From Streptomyces diacarni (GTDB lineage: Bacteria > Actinomycetota > Actinomycetes > Streptomycetales > Streptomycetaceae): 64,000 bases of DNA. A program made the translations under genes and the position numbers. This document shows, one piece after another, positions 8,934-17,848 of this stretch. Each line of letters starts with the position of its first letter. Position 1 is the stretch's first letter. The DNA lies in contig NZ_QOIN01000039.1 in assembly GCF_003323715.1 (NCBI RefSeq), positions 62,001-126,000 on the forward strand, written 5' to 3'. Under the pieces are notes generated by a model. The model searched no databases and was not told the origin of the DNA. It saw only the letters and a list, made by a program, of their open reading frames with translations.

Positions 8934-9593
8934 CTACGGTTTCAGCGTCTCGCACAGGTTCTCGTACCGGCCCTCCAGAGTCAGCAGCTCGCGGTGGGTT
9001 TCGCCACCACTCTTGGTGAGCCGGACGGACATGAACCCGCGCGAGACGAGCCACTTGTTGTGCGCGGGCCGGTCGCTGGAGTGCAGGCCGACGCCCCAGT
9101 CGCCCCCGCTGAGGACGTAGGTGTCGGTGCGGCCGGGTTCCGGGTACGAGAGGGTCCCGGTGCCGGACAGGTCACGGCGTACCGTTTTCCCGGTGTCCTT
9201 GTTCGTCACGTCCATGATCAACGGGCCGCTGATGACGGCGTAGACGGGATCGCCCGCGTCGTTCGTCCAGGTCTTCTGCACCATGTCGACGACGGGGAAC
9301 TCCGCGTGCGTGGGAAACGCACACACCTCGCCGCGCGGGTAGTCGATCTCGGGCTGGCCGGGATGGGAGAGGACGGGGCCGTGCCAGCCACCCGAGCGGG
9401 ACGCGGGACCTCCGTCGCCCCCCGCCCGAGTGCTCCCCGGAGAGGCCTGGGCCCCGGCCGAGGTGCACAGCAGGGCCGTGACCGCACATACGGTCACGGT
9501 CACGGCTCCTCCCCTCCTGCCGCCCGCCGCACCGGCTCCGCGCCTCGGCTGCCGCCCCGTGGCTGCCGCGCCCCTCGTCCTGGTCTTCCGCAT
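8934..9593 (-). CDS. Secreted protein of unknown function
   Basis: A 219-residue protein with a basic, Arg-rich N-terminus, a hydrophobic core (AVTVTVCAVTALLCTSAGA) and a likely cleavage after AQA, so a Sec-type signal peptide. The mature part contains WTNDAGDPVYAVISGPLIMD, ending in GRYENLCETLKP, with two cysteines that may pair (VCAFPTHAEF and NLCETL). I do not recognise a family. The start at 9593 is supported by GGGAGGAG; the open frame further upstream crosses a 20-bp tandem repeat and is not coding-like. Confidence 0.75.
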   Translation of the reverse strand: MRKTRTRGAAATGRQPRRGAGAAGGRRGGAVTVTVCAVTALLCTSAGAQASPGSTRAGGDGGPASRSGGWHGPVLSHPGQPEIDYPRGEVCAFPTHAEFPVVDMVQKTWTNDAGDPVYAVISGPLIMDVTNKDTGKTVRRDLSGTGTLSYPEPGRTDTYVLSGGDWGVGLHSSDRPAHNKWLVSRGFMSVRLTKSGGETHRELLTLEGRYENLCETLKP

Positions 9594-9628
9594 CCGCGTG
9601 CTCCTCCCGGTCGTCCGGCCCGGCCCCT

Positions 9629-9708
9629 CGCGCCACGCTCCGATTTCTGGTGCCGCGTTCCGGCTCGGCGCGCCACGTTCCGGCTCGGCGCGCCACACTC
9701 CGGCTTCT
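9629..9708. repeat. Four 20-bp tandem repeat units
   Basis: Four consecutive units of exactly 20 bp lie at 9629, 9649, 9669 and 9689; units three and one share the start CGCGCCACG, and units two and three share CGTTCCGGCTCGG. They lie just upstream of the secreted-protein start codon, between that gene and the divergent ArsR-type regulator. A spacer minisatellite is the simplest reading; a multi-site regulator target is possible. Confidence 0.7.
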
Positions 9709-9931
9709 GGCCTGGCGGCCATCGTGCCCGTCGCCGTCCGCCGCGCGTGGACGTTTCGGCCCTGCCCGAAGCGACGGCGGAACGCGGCCCGCGGCGGACC
9801 GCGCCCGGACCGCGACGCCACGGCATGACATCCCCGCCGTCTTCCGCGTACCGCACGGTGACGGAAGGGCGCGCTCCGGGGAAACATGGGGCCGGCAACC
9901 GTGCGGAAGACGACGAGCGAACAGGCCTGGC

Positions 9932-10981
9932 ATGCGTATCCACTTCACCGTCCGCGACCTGGCCCGTGTCCGCGTGGCCGAGGAACCCAGCCCGCTGGCC
10001 ACGACGACGTTCAGCGCCTTCCGCCTGCGGTACGGCCGTCGCGGCAGCCCCGCACTCGACATGTGGCGCCGCACCACACAGGCCGCCCGGCGCGCCGCGT
10101 CGGAAGCCACCGCACCGCCCGGCGCGCCACCTTTGGACAGGCTCGTGGTCACCGCGCCCTCACACCCCGTCCCCCGGCTGCTGCGCCCCCACGTGGCGCT
10201 GAACACGCTCGACGAGGAGATCGAGCGGCTGCTGTCCACACCACGGACAGAACTGCGCGCGGACTGGGGGTATGTCGCCGCGCACCGGCCGCTGCCACGC
10301 TGGGCCCGCGCCCTGTTGGAGGGTGACGTGGCCGCGCTGCGGTGGCTCGCCGGCGCGGTGAGGGCGCATCACAGCGCGGCCGTGGCCCCCTACTGGCACG
10401 GGCTGCACACCGCGCTCCGCGCGGACCAGACCACTCGCCTGCGCCAGTGGCAGGAGGGCGGCGTCGAGCGGGTGCTGACCACTTTGCATCCCCGGATGCG
10501 CTGGCGCGCCCCGGTGCTGGAATTGCCCGGCGTGGACGGCCCCGACTACCACCTCGCAGGCCGTGGACTACTGCTCGCGCCGGCCGCCTTCACCAGCTAC
10601 GTACCCTGCGATCCCGGCGATCCGCAGCCGACCCTGCACTACGAGGTCCTCCCCCACCCCGGTGCCACGGCGACAGCCGATCCCCGCGGTGCGCTGGCCG
10701 CGCTGCTCGGGCACAGCCGCGCCGCGGTGTTGGAGGTCGTCGCCGAGGGCGTCTCCACCAGTCGGCTGGCGCGGCGCACCGGGCTCTCGCCGGCGTCGGC
10801 CAGCGAGCACGTGGGCGTACTGCGCCGCGCCGGGCTCGTCACGACCCGGCGCACCGGACGCACCGCCCACCACGCGTTGACCCCGCTGGGTGCCCAACTA
10901 CTGCTACGGGTCTCGTCACACGGCGCCGAACGCGGCGCGGCACAGGGCTGTGCCGGCGGGCCTCTCCATCGGAGTGGCTGA
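9932..10981 (+). CDS. ArsR/winged-helix transcriptional regulator
   Basis: A 349-residue regulator with a long N-terminal region (about 1-245) and a C-terminal winged helix-turn-helix (about 255-325): VLEVVAEGVSTSRLARRTGL, then SPASASEHVGVLRRAGLVTT and RTGRTAHHALTPLGAQLL as the wing. This is the architecture of actinobacterial ArsR-like proteins of about 330 residues, whose N-terminal domain is of unknown function. ATG 9932 was chosen because the protein from there (MRIHFTVRDLARVRV) matches the usual start of that group. It is convergent with the acyl-CoA synthetase gene, separated by a strong terminator. Confidence 0.82.
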   Translation: MRIHFTVRDLARVRVAEEPSPLATTTFSAFRLRYGRRGSPALDMWRRTTQAARRAASEATAPPGAPPLDRLVVTAPSHPVPRLLRPHVALNTLDEEIERLLSTPRTELRADWGYVAAHRPLPRWARALLEGDVAALRWLAGAVRAHHSAAVAPYWHGLHTALRADQTTRLRQWQEGGVERVLTTLHPRMRWRAPVLELPGVDGPDYHLAGRGLLLAPAAFTSYVPCDPGDPQPTLHYEVLPHPGATATADPRGALAALLGHSRAAVLEVVAEGVSTSRLARRTGLSPASASEHVGVLRRAGLVTTRRTGRTAHHALTPLGAQLLLRVSSHGAERGAAQGCAGGPLHRSG

Positions 10982-11049
10982 CGCCGAGCGCGAGCAGGCC
11001 CCCGCCCGCCACAACTTCCCGCGCTGACGAGGGACCCGCTTCCCCGCCC

Positions 11050-11080
11050 GAGGGCGCCCCGCCGCACCGGGGGCGCCCTC
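11050..11080. terminator. Bidirectional GC hairpin terminator
   Basis: GAGGGCGCCCC (11050-11060) pairs perfectly with GGGGCGCCCTC (11070-11080) across a 9-nt loop. It sits between two converging genes, as expected for a terminator serving both strands. There is no U-tract, as is common in Streptomyces. Confidence 0.8.
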
Positions 11081-11123
11081 GTCCTCGGGCAACTCCGCGA
11101 CCGGCCGGACCGGAAGGGTGCGG

Positions 11124-12803
11124 CTACCCACTGCTCGGCCGCGCGCGCTCGAGCAGACCGGCGGCCGCGTCCTCAGCCGCCTGGGCCCGAACCTGGTAGT
11201 GCACCTTCTTGCCTGTCGCGGTCAGCGGCAGCGCGTCGGTGAAGCGGTAGGCGCGCGGCCTCTTGTAGGCGGCGAGCATCGGGTCGGCGCGGCAGTGTTT
11301 GTCGAGGTCCGCGACGGTCAGCTCCGGGTCGTGGCGGACCACGTACGCGGTGACGAGCTGCCCCCACTCGGGGTCGGGGGTGCCCACCACGGCGCAGTCG
11401 GCTACTGAGGGATGCCGGCTCAGCACCTCCTCCACCTGCACCGGATGCACGTTCTCCCCGCCGGAGAGGATCATGTCGTCGCGGCGGCCCATCAGGGTCA
11501 CGTACTCCTCCTCGTCCCAGGTGGCGAGGTCGCCGATGTAGAGCCACCCGTCGCGGAAGTTCTCCGCCTCCTCGTCGGGTCTGGCGGTGTAGGCGTACGC
11601 GGACTTCACGGACCGCACGATCACCTCGCCGACCTCCTGTCCGTCCTTCGCCGCCACGTCGTCGGGGTCCGCCCTGCGGTCCTCGTACACCTTGACCACG
11701 GCGACGTCGTCGTCCGTGCAGGCCCGGCCGGCGCTGCCCGCGTGGTCGGGCAGATCGGCGGGGCGCAGGAAGGTGTTCCAGAACGCCTCGGTGGTGCCGT
11801 AGCCGTTGAAGATCCGCGAGGTCAGCGTCGACTGGTAGCGCAGGCAGGCCGCGCGGTCCAGCGGCGCGCCCATGGTGACGATGCCGCGCAGGGTCGCCAG
11901 ATCGCGAGGCTGCCTCTCCTGTGCGTCGGCGAGACGCTCCAGGTTGGTCGGTGCGCCGATGAGGAAGGTCAGCCCCCGCTCCTCGACCAGGTCCAGCACG
12001 GTGTCGGCGTCGAAGTGGCGTAGCGGCACCACTTCGCCGCCCACGTAGAAGACGGGGTTGGGGCCTCCCGAGTAGAGCCCCCCGCGGTGGAACCACGGCG
12101 ACATGTTGAGCGTGCGGTCCTGCGGCGTCAGCGGGAAGTGCATGATCACGTCGTGGGCCGAGAGCACTTCGGTGGCGTTGTTGAGCGGTACGCCCTTGGG
12201 CAGCCCGGTGGTTCCCGAGGTGTAGAGCCGGGTGGTCTCCGCGTAGATCCCGCCCGAAGGGTCCGGCAGCGGCGGGTGTCCGACCCCGGAAGCGACCAGC
12301 TGCCAGAACGGCACCGAGTCCGGCAACGGCCGGTCCCTGTCCGCACCCGAGTCGACGTGAACCACCGATGCGGGCCGGTGCTCGGCCAGCGCCAGCGCCT
12401 GCCCGGCGCGCTCCGCCACCGCCGTGTCGTAGACGAAGACGACCGGACTGCCGGTGTCCAGCACGTGGGCGGTCTCGCCCGGCGCCAGCCGGAAGTTCAC
12501 AGGTGAGCCGACCGCGCCCACGCGCTGGGCCGCCAGGTACAGAAGTGCGAACTCCGGTCCGTTGAAGAGCTGGTAGGCGATCAGGTCACCGGGGCCGACG
12601 CCGGCCGCGGCGAGCCCGGCGGCGACCCGCTCCACTTCCTCGCCCAGTTGCGCGTACGTCCACGAGCGTCCCGTTGCCGGGTCGGAGAGCGCCGGGGAGT
12701 GGGCGTAGCGGTGTGTGTTGCGGCTGAACCCCGCCCAGTAGGTGAACCGCTGCTCGAACACGGCGCGGAACGCGCCTGGATCGTAGGCGGGCGTGCTGTT
12801 CAT
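11124..12803 (-). CDS. AMP-dependent acyl-CoA synthetase/ligase
   Basis: A 559-residue ANL-superfamily enzyme that activates a carboxylic acid as acyl-AMP and passes it to CoA. Motifs in order: LYTSGTTGLPKGVPL (phosphate-binding loop), FNGYGTTEAFWNTF, GWLYIGDLATWDEEEYV, MGRRDDMILSGGENVHPVQVE, and the C-terminal catalytic lysine in LTATGKKVHYQV. It resembles medium- or long-chain acyl-CoA synthetases and related fatty-acid ligases. The start has a near-perfect AAGGAGGT site. It stands alone, with no thioesterase or dehydrogenase partner. Confidence 0.88.
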   Translation of the reverse strand: MNSTPAYDPGAFRAVFEQRFTYWAGFSRNTHRYAHSPALSDPATGRSWTYAQLGEEVERVAAGLAAAGVGPGDLIAYQLFNGPEFALLYLAAQRVGAVGSPVNFRLAPGETAHVLDTGSPVVFVYDTAVAERAGQALALAEHRPASVVHVDSGADRDRPLPDSVPFWQLVASGVGHPPLPDPSGGIYAETTRLYTSGTTGLPKGVPLNNATEVLSAHDVIMHFPLTPQDRTLNMSPWFHRGGLYSGGPNPVFYVGGEVVPLRHFDADTVLDLVEERGLTFLIGAPTNLERLADAQERQPRDLATLRGIVTMGAPLDRAACLRYQSTLTSRIFNGYGTTEAFWNTFLRPADLPDHAGSAGRACTDDDVAVVKVYEDRRADPDDVAAKDGQEVGEVIVRSVKSAYAYTARPDEEAENFRDGWLYIGDLATWDEEEYVTLMGRRDDMILSGGENVHPVQVEEVLSRHPSVADCAVVGTPDPEWGQLVTAYVVRHDPELTVADLDKHCRADPMLAAYKRPRAYRFTDALPLTATGKKVHYQVRAQAAEDAAAGLLERARPSSG

Positions 12804-13452
12804 GTACGGACCTCCTTGCTCGAGGGCGCGTGCGGTTTTCTGCGAGGTCGCTGTCTCCCGCGCCGGCCGTCTTCCGGGGCGGCGGCGCTGGGGTTGACAC
12901 GGGGACCCGAGGACCTGAGGACCGGGTGAGAAGGCCGGTGCCTCCGCGCCATCCCTCCGGGGCCGGGCCGGCCTGTCCGAGGACGGTGGCGGCGCCCGGC
13001 GCAGGCGCGGTAGGGCAGCCCTCGACAGCCCGCGCCGCCGTGGCCCGGCGCCCGAGGGGCCGGAACGGTCGGCCGGCGGCGGTCACGCCGGCGGCGATGG
13101 CACCGGCGGCCAGGGGTGGTGGCCGGGCCGGTCTACGGGTGTCGGCGCCGTTCGGTGCCCGGGGTGCGGCGTACGCGCGGCCGCGGACGGTCGGGTACGC
13201 GAGCGGGAGCGCCTGGGCCGGGTATGCGGGGGCTGGTCGGCGTGCGCGGGCTGCGGCATCCGATGACGCCCGGAACAGATCGGACGGCTGTCATGGCGCG
13301 GGGGCCCGCAGAGGAGCCCCACTGGTCGTGGCAGTAGCCGAGGTGCGCTCGTGTGCCGCTGGCGGCGACGCACGGGGAAAAGCGTCCGGATGACGAGCCC
13401 GCGGGGGTCCGCGCCGTGGGGCGCGGACGCGGCAGCGGTTGCTCAGTCACAT

Positions 13453-13487
13453 CCGCTTTTATATCACTGGCCTATACATCTAAGCGG
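13453..13487. promoter_or_regulatory. AT-rich dyad, possible promoter or operator
   Basis: CCGCTT at 13453 is inverted as AAGCGG at 13482, enclosing a spacer that is strikingly AT-rich (TTTATATCACTGG then CCTATACATCT) for this genome. It lies about 180 bp upstream of the hypothetical gene at 13670 and may be its promoter or a repressor site. Confidence 0.45.
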
Positions 13488-13555
13488 TGGGGCCCCGCCG
13501 GCGGCACGGCAGGAGGAGAAGGCGCGGACGGGCGGCGCCGGCACGGTCTGCCGGG

Positions 13556-13644
13556 TGCGGATACCGTCACGCCCGGTCTGCGGGCGCCGTCGCACCCGGC
13601 CGCGGGTACCGCCATGCCCGGCCGCGGGTACCGCCACGCCCCGC
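13556..13644. repeat. Degenerate 22-bp tandem repeat, four copies
   Basis: Units beginning TGCGG or CGCGG at 13556, 13579, 13601 and 13623 (periods 23, 22, 22) share the core GGGTACCGCCA-GCCC; the last two are almost identical. It lies just before the start of the gene at 13670. Confidence 0.6.
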
Positions 13645-13669
13645 CGCGGCGGCAACGGGTCGGCGCGGC

Positions 13670-14419
13670 ATGATGTGCTCCGTGACGAACAGCACGGATC
13701 CGCGCCCCGCCCGGATACCCGGATACGACGGCGGCCCCCTCACGCACCAGCCCGAGCTCTTGGGCGAGCCTTTGTTCTGGCTGGGGCACCCCGCCTCGTG
13801 CGCGCACCATGAGGAGGCCGAGAGCCTGCTGTTCGGCGCGGACCACGAGGCGGCCGGGGCATTCCACCTGAACTTGTGGGAGCGGGCGGAGTGGCCGGCG
13901 TTCACCGTGCCACTCGCGGGCGACCACCGTCTCCACGTCGTCCACCGCACGCTGCGGGACGACACCGGCGTCGACTACCTCCTCCACCGTCCCGGCTGGG
14001 ACCTGGCCACACTCCTCGCCCGCGACGACGGGCACTTCATGGGACCTGGGCTGTCCTGGCACGAGCTGGTGACGGCCGCGGACAACGCGCTGCCCGGGGG
14101 CAGCACCACCGATCCCCACGCGCGCCTCCTGCTCCTGCTGCCGGCGTTCGGCGACGACGAGGTGCCCGATGAAGCTCTTGGCCGGCTGACGGCCGCGCTG
14201 CGCGCCCGTACCGGTGTGGACGCTCCCGAGCCCCTCGCGGCTGCTCTGCTGGAAGGCCAAGGAGCGCCGGGGCCCGCGCGGTGGACCACGACCGGGCAAG
14301 GCGCCACCGTCAACGACGGCGAGCACTCCTTCCGTAACCCCGCCAACCCCTTCGCGCTGACGGCCGACCGCCTCGCCCGGGTGGCCACCGCGCTCGCCCC
14401 GCCGGGGAAAACCGCGTGA
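13670..14419 (+). CDS. Conserved hypothetical protein
   Basis: A 249-residue cytoplasmic protein I cannot place in a family. It opens with an IPGYDGGPLTHQPELLGEP segment, has an ACAH-like stretch (SCAHHEEAESLLFG), and is rich in acidic and aromatic residues without membrane segments or a signal peptide. GC3 is high across the whole frame and the composition is protein-like, so it is very probably real. Starts at ATG 13670 or GTG 13682 are equally possible because neither has a clear ribosome site. The upstream repeats and dyad may influence its expression. Confidence 0.65.
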   Translation: MMCSVTNSTDPRPARIPGYDGGPLTHQPELLGEPLFWLGHPASCAHHEEAESLLFGADHEAAGAFHLNLWERAEWPAFTVPLAGDHRLHVVHRTLRDDTGVDYLLHRPGWDLATLLARDDGHFMGPGLSWHELVTAADNALPGGSTTDPHARLLLLLPAFGDDEVPDEALGRLTAALRARTGVDAPEPLAAALLEGQGAPGPARWTTTGQGATVNDGEHSFRNPANPFALTADRLARVATALAPPGKTA

Positions 14420-15339
14420 CAACGCCATGGCCTCCTCCTGATGTCCTGGGCTCGGGCGAATGACGGCCAGAGCGAACGAGGCCGCGATCGGACAGTGGAC
14501 CATCCGATTCCCCTGGCCGCTTTCGGCCTGTCTCAATGAAGTCCCCGCAGCTGGTTTCCGAGCGGCCTTACCGAGTCATGACGCGGATGCGCACGTCACG
14601 GAAACCTCCGGAATCTTCGGCGTGCCGGCCCGCACGGCCGTGCAGCGGATCGCCAGGTGACACCACATCGGCACCGCGTGGGAAATCGTTGGCCATAACC
14701 TGAACACCATGGCGTGTTCTCCGCGTGCACGCGAATCCAGGCCTGAACTCGCCCCCTGCTGTCTCATTATCGATACCGGACGTCATACGGAGCCGCGGGA
14801 GCCGTCGAGTTCGTCGCCTGCCGGTCGCAGGTATCGGAATGCCCGCGGCCACGACCACCGTGTCCTCCCATGTGACCCCACCATGGCCGGAGATCCGGAG
14901 CGGCGGAACATGTCACGCATTCAACATTCCTGCAGGTCGGTCGCGACCGGTCACCGACAGTAAAGGAAATTCCAACTGGAAGATCAGGTTACGGTAATTG
15001 AGGGTTGCCGACCCCGCACGCCTTTAGTAGGGTCTGCATTCTGGGGTCGCACCGATGGGTGATGAAGACCCTCCTCTTCTCCTGTGCGGGTACACACATG
15101 TCGAAAAGAAGAACTCACTGAGGTGACGGCGGTAACGCGTCGTGGACGCGTGGGCCGCGCCCACCGACTTCCGGCAGACTCACACCTTTCCGCGCGCTCC
15201 ACCTGAACAAGGTGATGACCGGCGCACGCTTTCACGGCGTCGCACGTGCGGTGCCAGTTCACAACTCCCGGGAAGAACGGGAGTACAACAGACTCGTCAA
15301 GCACACTCTGCCGAGAATTCTTGAGCAGAGTGCACGAAC
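14420..15339. other. Intergenic region ahead of cluster A
   Basis: About 920 bp, with lower GC than its surroundings between about 14700 and 15130. No gene is supported. Two dyads are visible: CGACCCC (15009) with GGGGTCG (15043), and the tighter palindrome at 15264-15284. It probably holds the promoter and control sites for the cluster A operon. Confidence 0.55.
15264..15284. promoter_or_regulatory. Palindromic operator candidate for cluster A
   Basis: A perfect 7-bp inverted repeat, ACTCCCG - 7 nt - CGGGAGT, centred about 65 bp upstream of the first P450 start. Size and position fit the binding site of a dimeric repressor; no repressor gene lies next to it. It could also form a short leader hairpin. 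Confidence 0.5.
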
Positions 15340-16608
15340 ATGTCGAAACTCCGTGCCGTTGACGGAACCGGGGCCATGTCGCACGCGCTGCCTGATACTC
15401 CTGACCTGCTGTCCGAAGAATACCGACGCTCTCCCTATCCGATTTTCGACACCCTGCGCAGACACCATCCGCTTCTCTACGACGCGCGGCTGGACGCCTG
15501 GATCATCAGCAGGTACGAGGACGTGACGCGCGCCTTCCGGGACGCGGACGTCTTCTCCAGCCGGAGTTGGGACGACCAACTGCGGCCCCTCGTCCAGCAC
15601 AGCCTCATGGCCATGGACGGTGAGGAGCACACCCGTCACCGCCGCCTCATCTCGCCGGCGTTCCAGCGCAAGCGCCTGACCGAGCGGATCTCCTCCTCCA
15701 TCGAGGCGTCCGCACGGCAACTCGTCCACGCCTTCGCAGCCGAGGGCTCTGCCGACTTCGCAGAGCACTTCTCCCGGCGGCTCCCCGTCCGGGTCATCAT
15801 GCGTCTGCTGGGCGTCTCCGAGGACAACGCGGACTTCCGCAGGTGGTATCGCGCCATCGTGGACTACAGCGGCAACTTCGACCAGAACCCGGAGGTGACC
15901 CGCGCCGGGCTGGCGGCAGGCGGGGAACTGGCCGCGTTCCTCGACGAGCAGATCCGGCGACGCCGCGCCGACCCCGGCGAGGACCTGATCTCCTTGCTGT
16001 GCACAAGCGAGGTCGACGGGGCGCGGATGACGGACGACATGATCAAGAGTTTCGGTCTCGTCCTTCTCGCGGCCGGCGGTGAGACGACGGAGAAGGCGCT
16101 CAACCTGACCGTCTGCCACCTGCTCGACAACCGTCTCGGCGCGGCCGCCTCGACCGAGGAGCGGCTGCTGGACAGAGCCCTCGCGGAAACCCTGCGGCTG
16201 ACTCCTCCGGTGCAGGTCATCACCCGCGTGACGCGGGAGGCAGTCACGCTGTCCGGCGGGAACCTGCCCGCGGGAGCCCTGGTCTTCCTCCTCGTCGGAG
16301 CCGCCAACCGCGATCCCGCGCGCTTCGAGAGGCCGGACACCTTCGACGTGTACCGCAAGGACGCCGAGGCGGACCGGGCGTTCGCGGGCGCGGCCCAGCA
16401 CCTGGCGTTCGGCTCCGGACGGCATTTCTGCGTCGGTGCCTCCCTCGCCCACATGGAGATCACCACCGCTCTTCGGGTGCTGTTCGACATGCTGCCCGGC
16501 TTGCGGCTCTCCCCGGGGTTCGTCCCGCAGGACGTCGGCTTCGTCACTCGCGGGCCGCGGCAGGTCCTCATCGAGTTCCCGCCCGTGTCCGCCCACGCCA
16601 CCCGCTGA
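15340..16608 (+). CDS. Cytochrome P450, first gene of cluster A
   Basis: A 422-residue bacterial class I P450. It has the I-helix LLAAGGETTEKAL with the normal acid-threonine pair, the ExxR motif ALAETLRLTPP, and the heme loop LAFGSGRHFCVGASLAH with the thiolate Cys at about 364. It needs an external ferredoxin and reductase, which are not encoded here. It probably hydroxylates or epoxidises a pathway intermediate. An alternative ATG at 15376 is possible. It opens the cluster A run, with 142 bp before the methyltransferase. Confidence 0.9.
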   Translation: MSKLRAVDGTGAMSHALPDTPDLLSEEYRRSPYPIFDTLRRHHPLLYDARLDAWIISRYEDVTRAFRDADVFSSRSWDDQLRPLVQHSLMAMDGEEHTRHRRLISPAFQRKRLTERISSSIEASARQLVHAFAAEGSADFAEHFSRRLPVRVIMRLLGVSEDNADFRRWYRAIVDYSGNFDQNPEVTRAGLAAGGELAAFLDEQIRRRRADPGEDLISLLCTSEVDGARMTDDMIKSFGLVLLAAGGETTEKALNLTVCHLLDNRLGAAASTEERLLDRALAETLRLTPPVQVITRVTREAVTLSGGNLPAGALVFLLVGAANRDPARFERPDTFDVYRKDAEADRAFAGAAQHLAFGSGRHFCVGASLAHMEITTALRVLFDMLPGLRLSPGFVPQDVGFVTRGPRQVLIEFPPVSAHATR

Positions 16609-16696
16609 GGGTCCTTCCCCTCCTTGCACTCCCCGCCACCGGCCGTGCCAGGGCCGGTGCCGGCCGTCCGACAGCAGGCAGGCCCACCGACACCGA

Positions 16697-16735
16697 GCCC
16701 GCCACCAGACACCGACGCCCGGCCCGCCACCAGAC
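16697..16735. repeat. 14-bp direct repeat between P450 and methyltransferase
   Basis: GCCCGCCACCAGAC occurs at 16697 and again at 16722, a 25-bp period, in the short gap ahead of the methyltransferase start. Confidence 0.55.
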
Positions 16736-16750
16736 CAGGAGCAGTCCGCC

Positions 16751-17848
16751 ATGACAGAAGCCGCCCCCTCCCCCGCGCCGCTCTTCGAGCTCTCGACCGG
16801 GTACTGGGCGTTCAAGACCCTGGCGACCGCCTACGAACTGCAACTGTTCGCTCGTCTGTCCGGGACGCCCGGGATGACCTGTGCTGAGTGGGCCGAGCGC
16901 TGCGGGATCGACGCGCGTCCGGCTCGCGCGCTGCTGACCGGGTGCGCGTCGCTCGGCCTGCTGGAGAAGACGGGCGAGAGGTACCGCAACAGTCCGCTGT
17001 CGGAGGCGTATCTGGTTCCCGGGAAGCCGCACCACTTCGGCGGGCTCCTGACCATGCTCGATCATCGCCTGTACGCGGCTTGGGGCCAGCTCGCCGAGGC
17101 CGTGCGCACCAATCGGCCCGTCACCTGGGACAGCGACCGCGTCAGGTCACTGTTCGAGAGCCAGGATCCCGCTGTGACCGACACGTTCTGGGAGTCCATG
17201 CACACGCTGTCGTCCTTCACCGGGGAGGCACTGACCACCGCGATCGACCTCAAGGGCGCCAGGAGCCTGCTCGACGTGGGCGGCGGATCGGGCGCACTCG
17301 CCCTCACCCTGTGCGGACACTGGCCCGGCATGAAGGCGACCGTGTACGACCTGCCGTTCGTCACCCGCATCGCCGAAGACCACATCGAGGCAGCGGGGAT
17401 GAGCGGGAGAGTCCGCACCGCCGACGGCGACTTCTTCGCCGATGCCTCGCTGCCCGAAGGCCATGACGTGCACACCTTCAGCAACGTCCTGCACGACTGG
17501 CGGGAGGCGGACGCCAAGGTGCTGCTCAAAAAGTCGTTCGACGCGCTCGCACCGGGCGGCCTGCTGGTCATCGCCGGTTACTTCGTCAACGAGGAGGAGA
17601 CCGGGCCTCCCCTCGCGGCGCTGATGGGCCTTGCTCAGCTCATCGAGACCGAGGGCCGCTCCTACACGGCCTCCGAATACGCGGGCTGGGCAGCCGAGGC
17701 AGGTTTCGTCGATCCGCGGACGGCCTGTGTGGAGTCGGTCGGCGCCAACGGTGTGCTCACCGCCCGCAAGCCGGCAGCCGAGCACCCCGACGTGCCGCCG
17801 CGCCCCGCAATGACGACTCACCCGATCGAAAGGCCCCAGGTCACGTGA
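16751..17848 (+). CDS. SAM-dependent O-methyltransferase (family 2)
   Basis: A 365-residue small-molecule methyltransferase. An N-terminal winged-helix dimerisation region (about 10-95) precedes the SAM fold: SLLDVGGGSGALALTLCGHW (motif I), VYDLPFV, ADGDFFADASLPEGHD, and FSNVLHDWREADAKVLLKK, where the HDW histidine is the usual general base. APGGLLVIAGYFVN follows. The family methylates hydroxyl groups of aromatic or polyketide intermediates, and sometimes carboxylates. ATG 16751 is preceded by AGGAG. Its stop overlaps the next start by 4 bp, so it is translationally coupled to the halogenase homologue. Confidence 0.9.
   Translation: MTEAAPSPAPLFELSTGYWAFKTLATAYELQLFARLSGTPGMTCAEWAERCGIDARPARALLTGCASLGLLEKTGERYRNSPLSEAYLVPGKPHHFGGLLTMLDHRLYAAWGQLAEAVRTNRPVTWDSDRVRSLFESQDPAVTDTFWESMHTLSSFTGEALTTAIDLKGARSLLDVGGGSGALALTLCGHWPGMKATVYDLPFVTRIAEDHIEAAGMSGRVRTADGDFFADASLPEGHDVHTFSNVLHDWREADAKVLLKKSFDALAPGGLLVIAGYFVNEEETGPPLAALMGLAQLIETEGRSYTASEYAGWAAEAGFVDPRTACVESVGANGVLTARKPAAEHPDVPPRPAMTTHPIERPQVT

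Larger units (their letters stand above)
12804..13669. other. Long intergenic region with palindrome and repeats
   Basis: About 870 bp without a convincing gene; frames here are Arg/Ala/Pro-rich and lack a family match. It holds the synthetase promoter at the left, an AT-rich dyad at 13453-13487 and a degenerate 22-bp repeat at 13556-13644, each listed separately. Confidence 0.5.

Noticed and set aside
12830..13450. Several forward and reverse open frames in the gap before 13670
   Set aside because: They are low-complexity, lack ribosome sites and overlap each other on both strands.
14460..15300. Small open frames ahead of cluster A
   Set aside because: They lack coding-like composition and no motif is visible; the region is better read as a control region.
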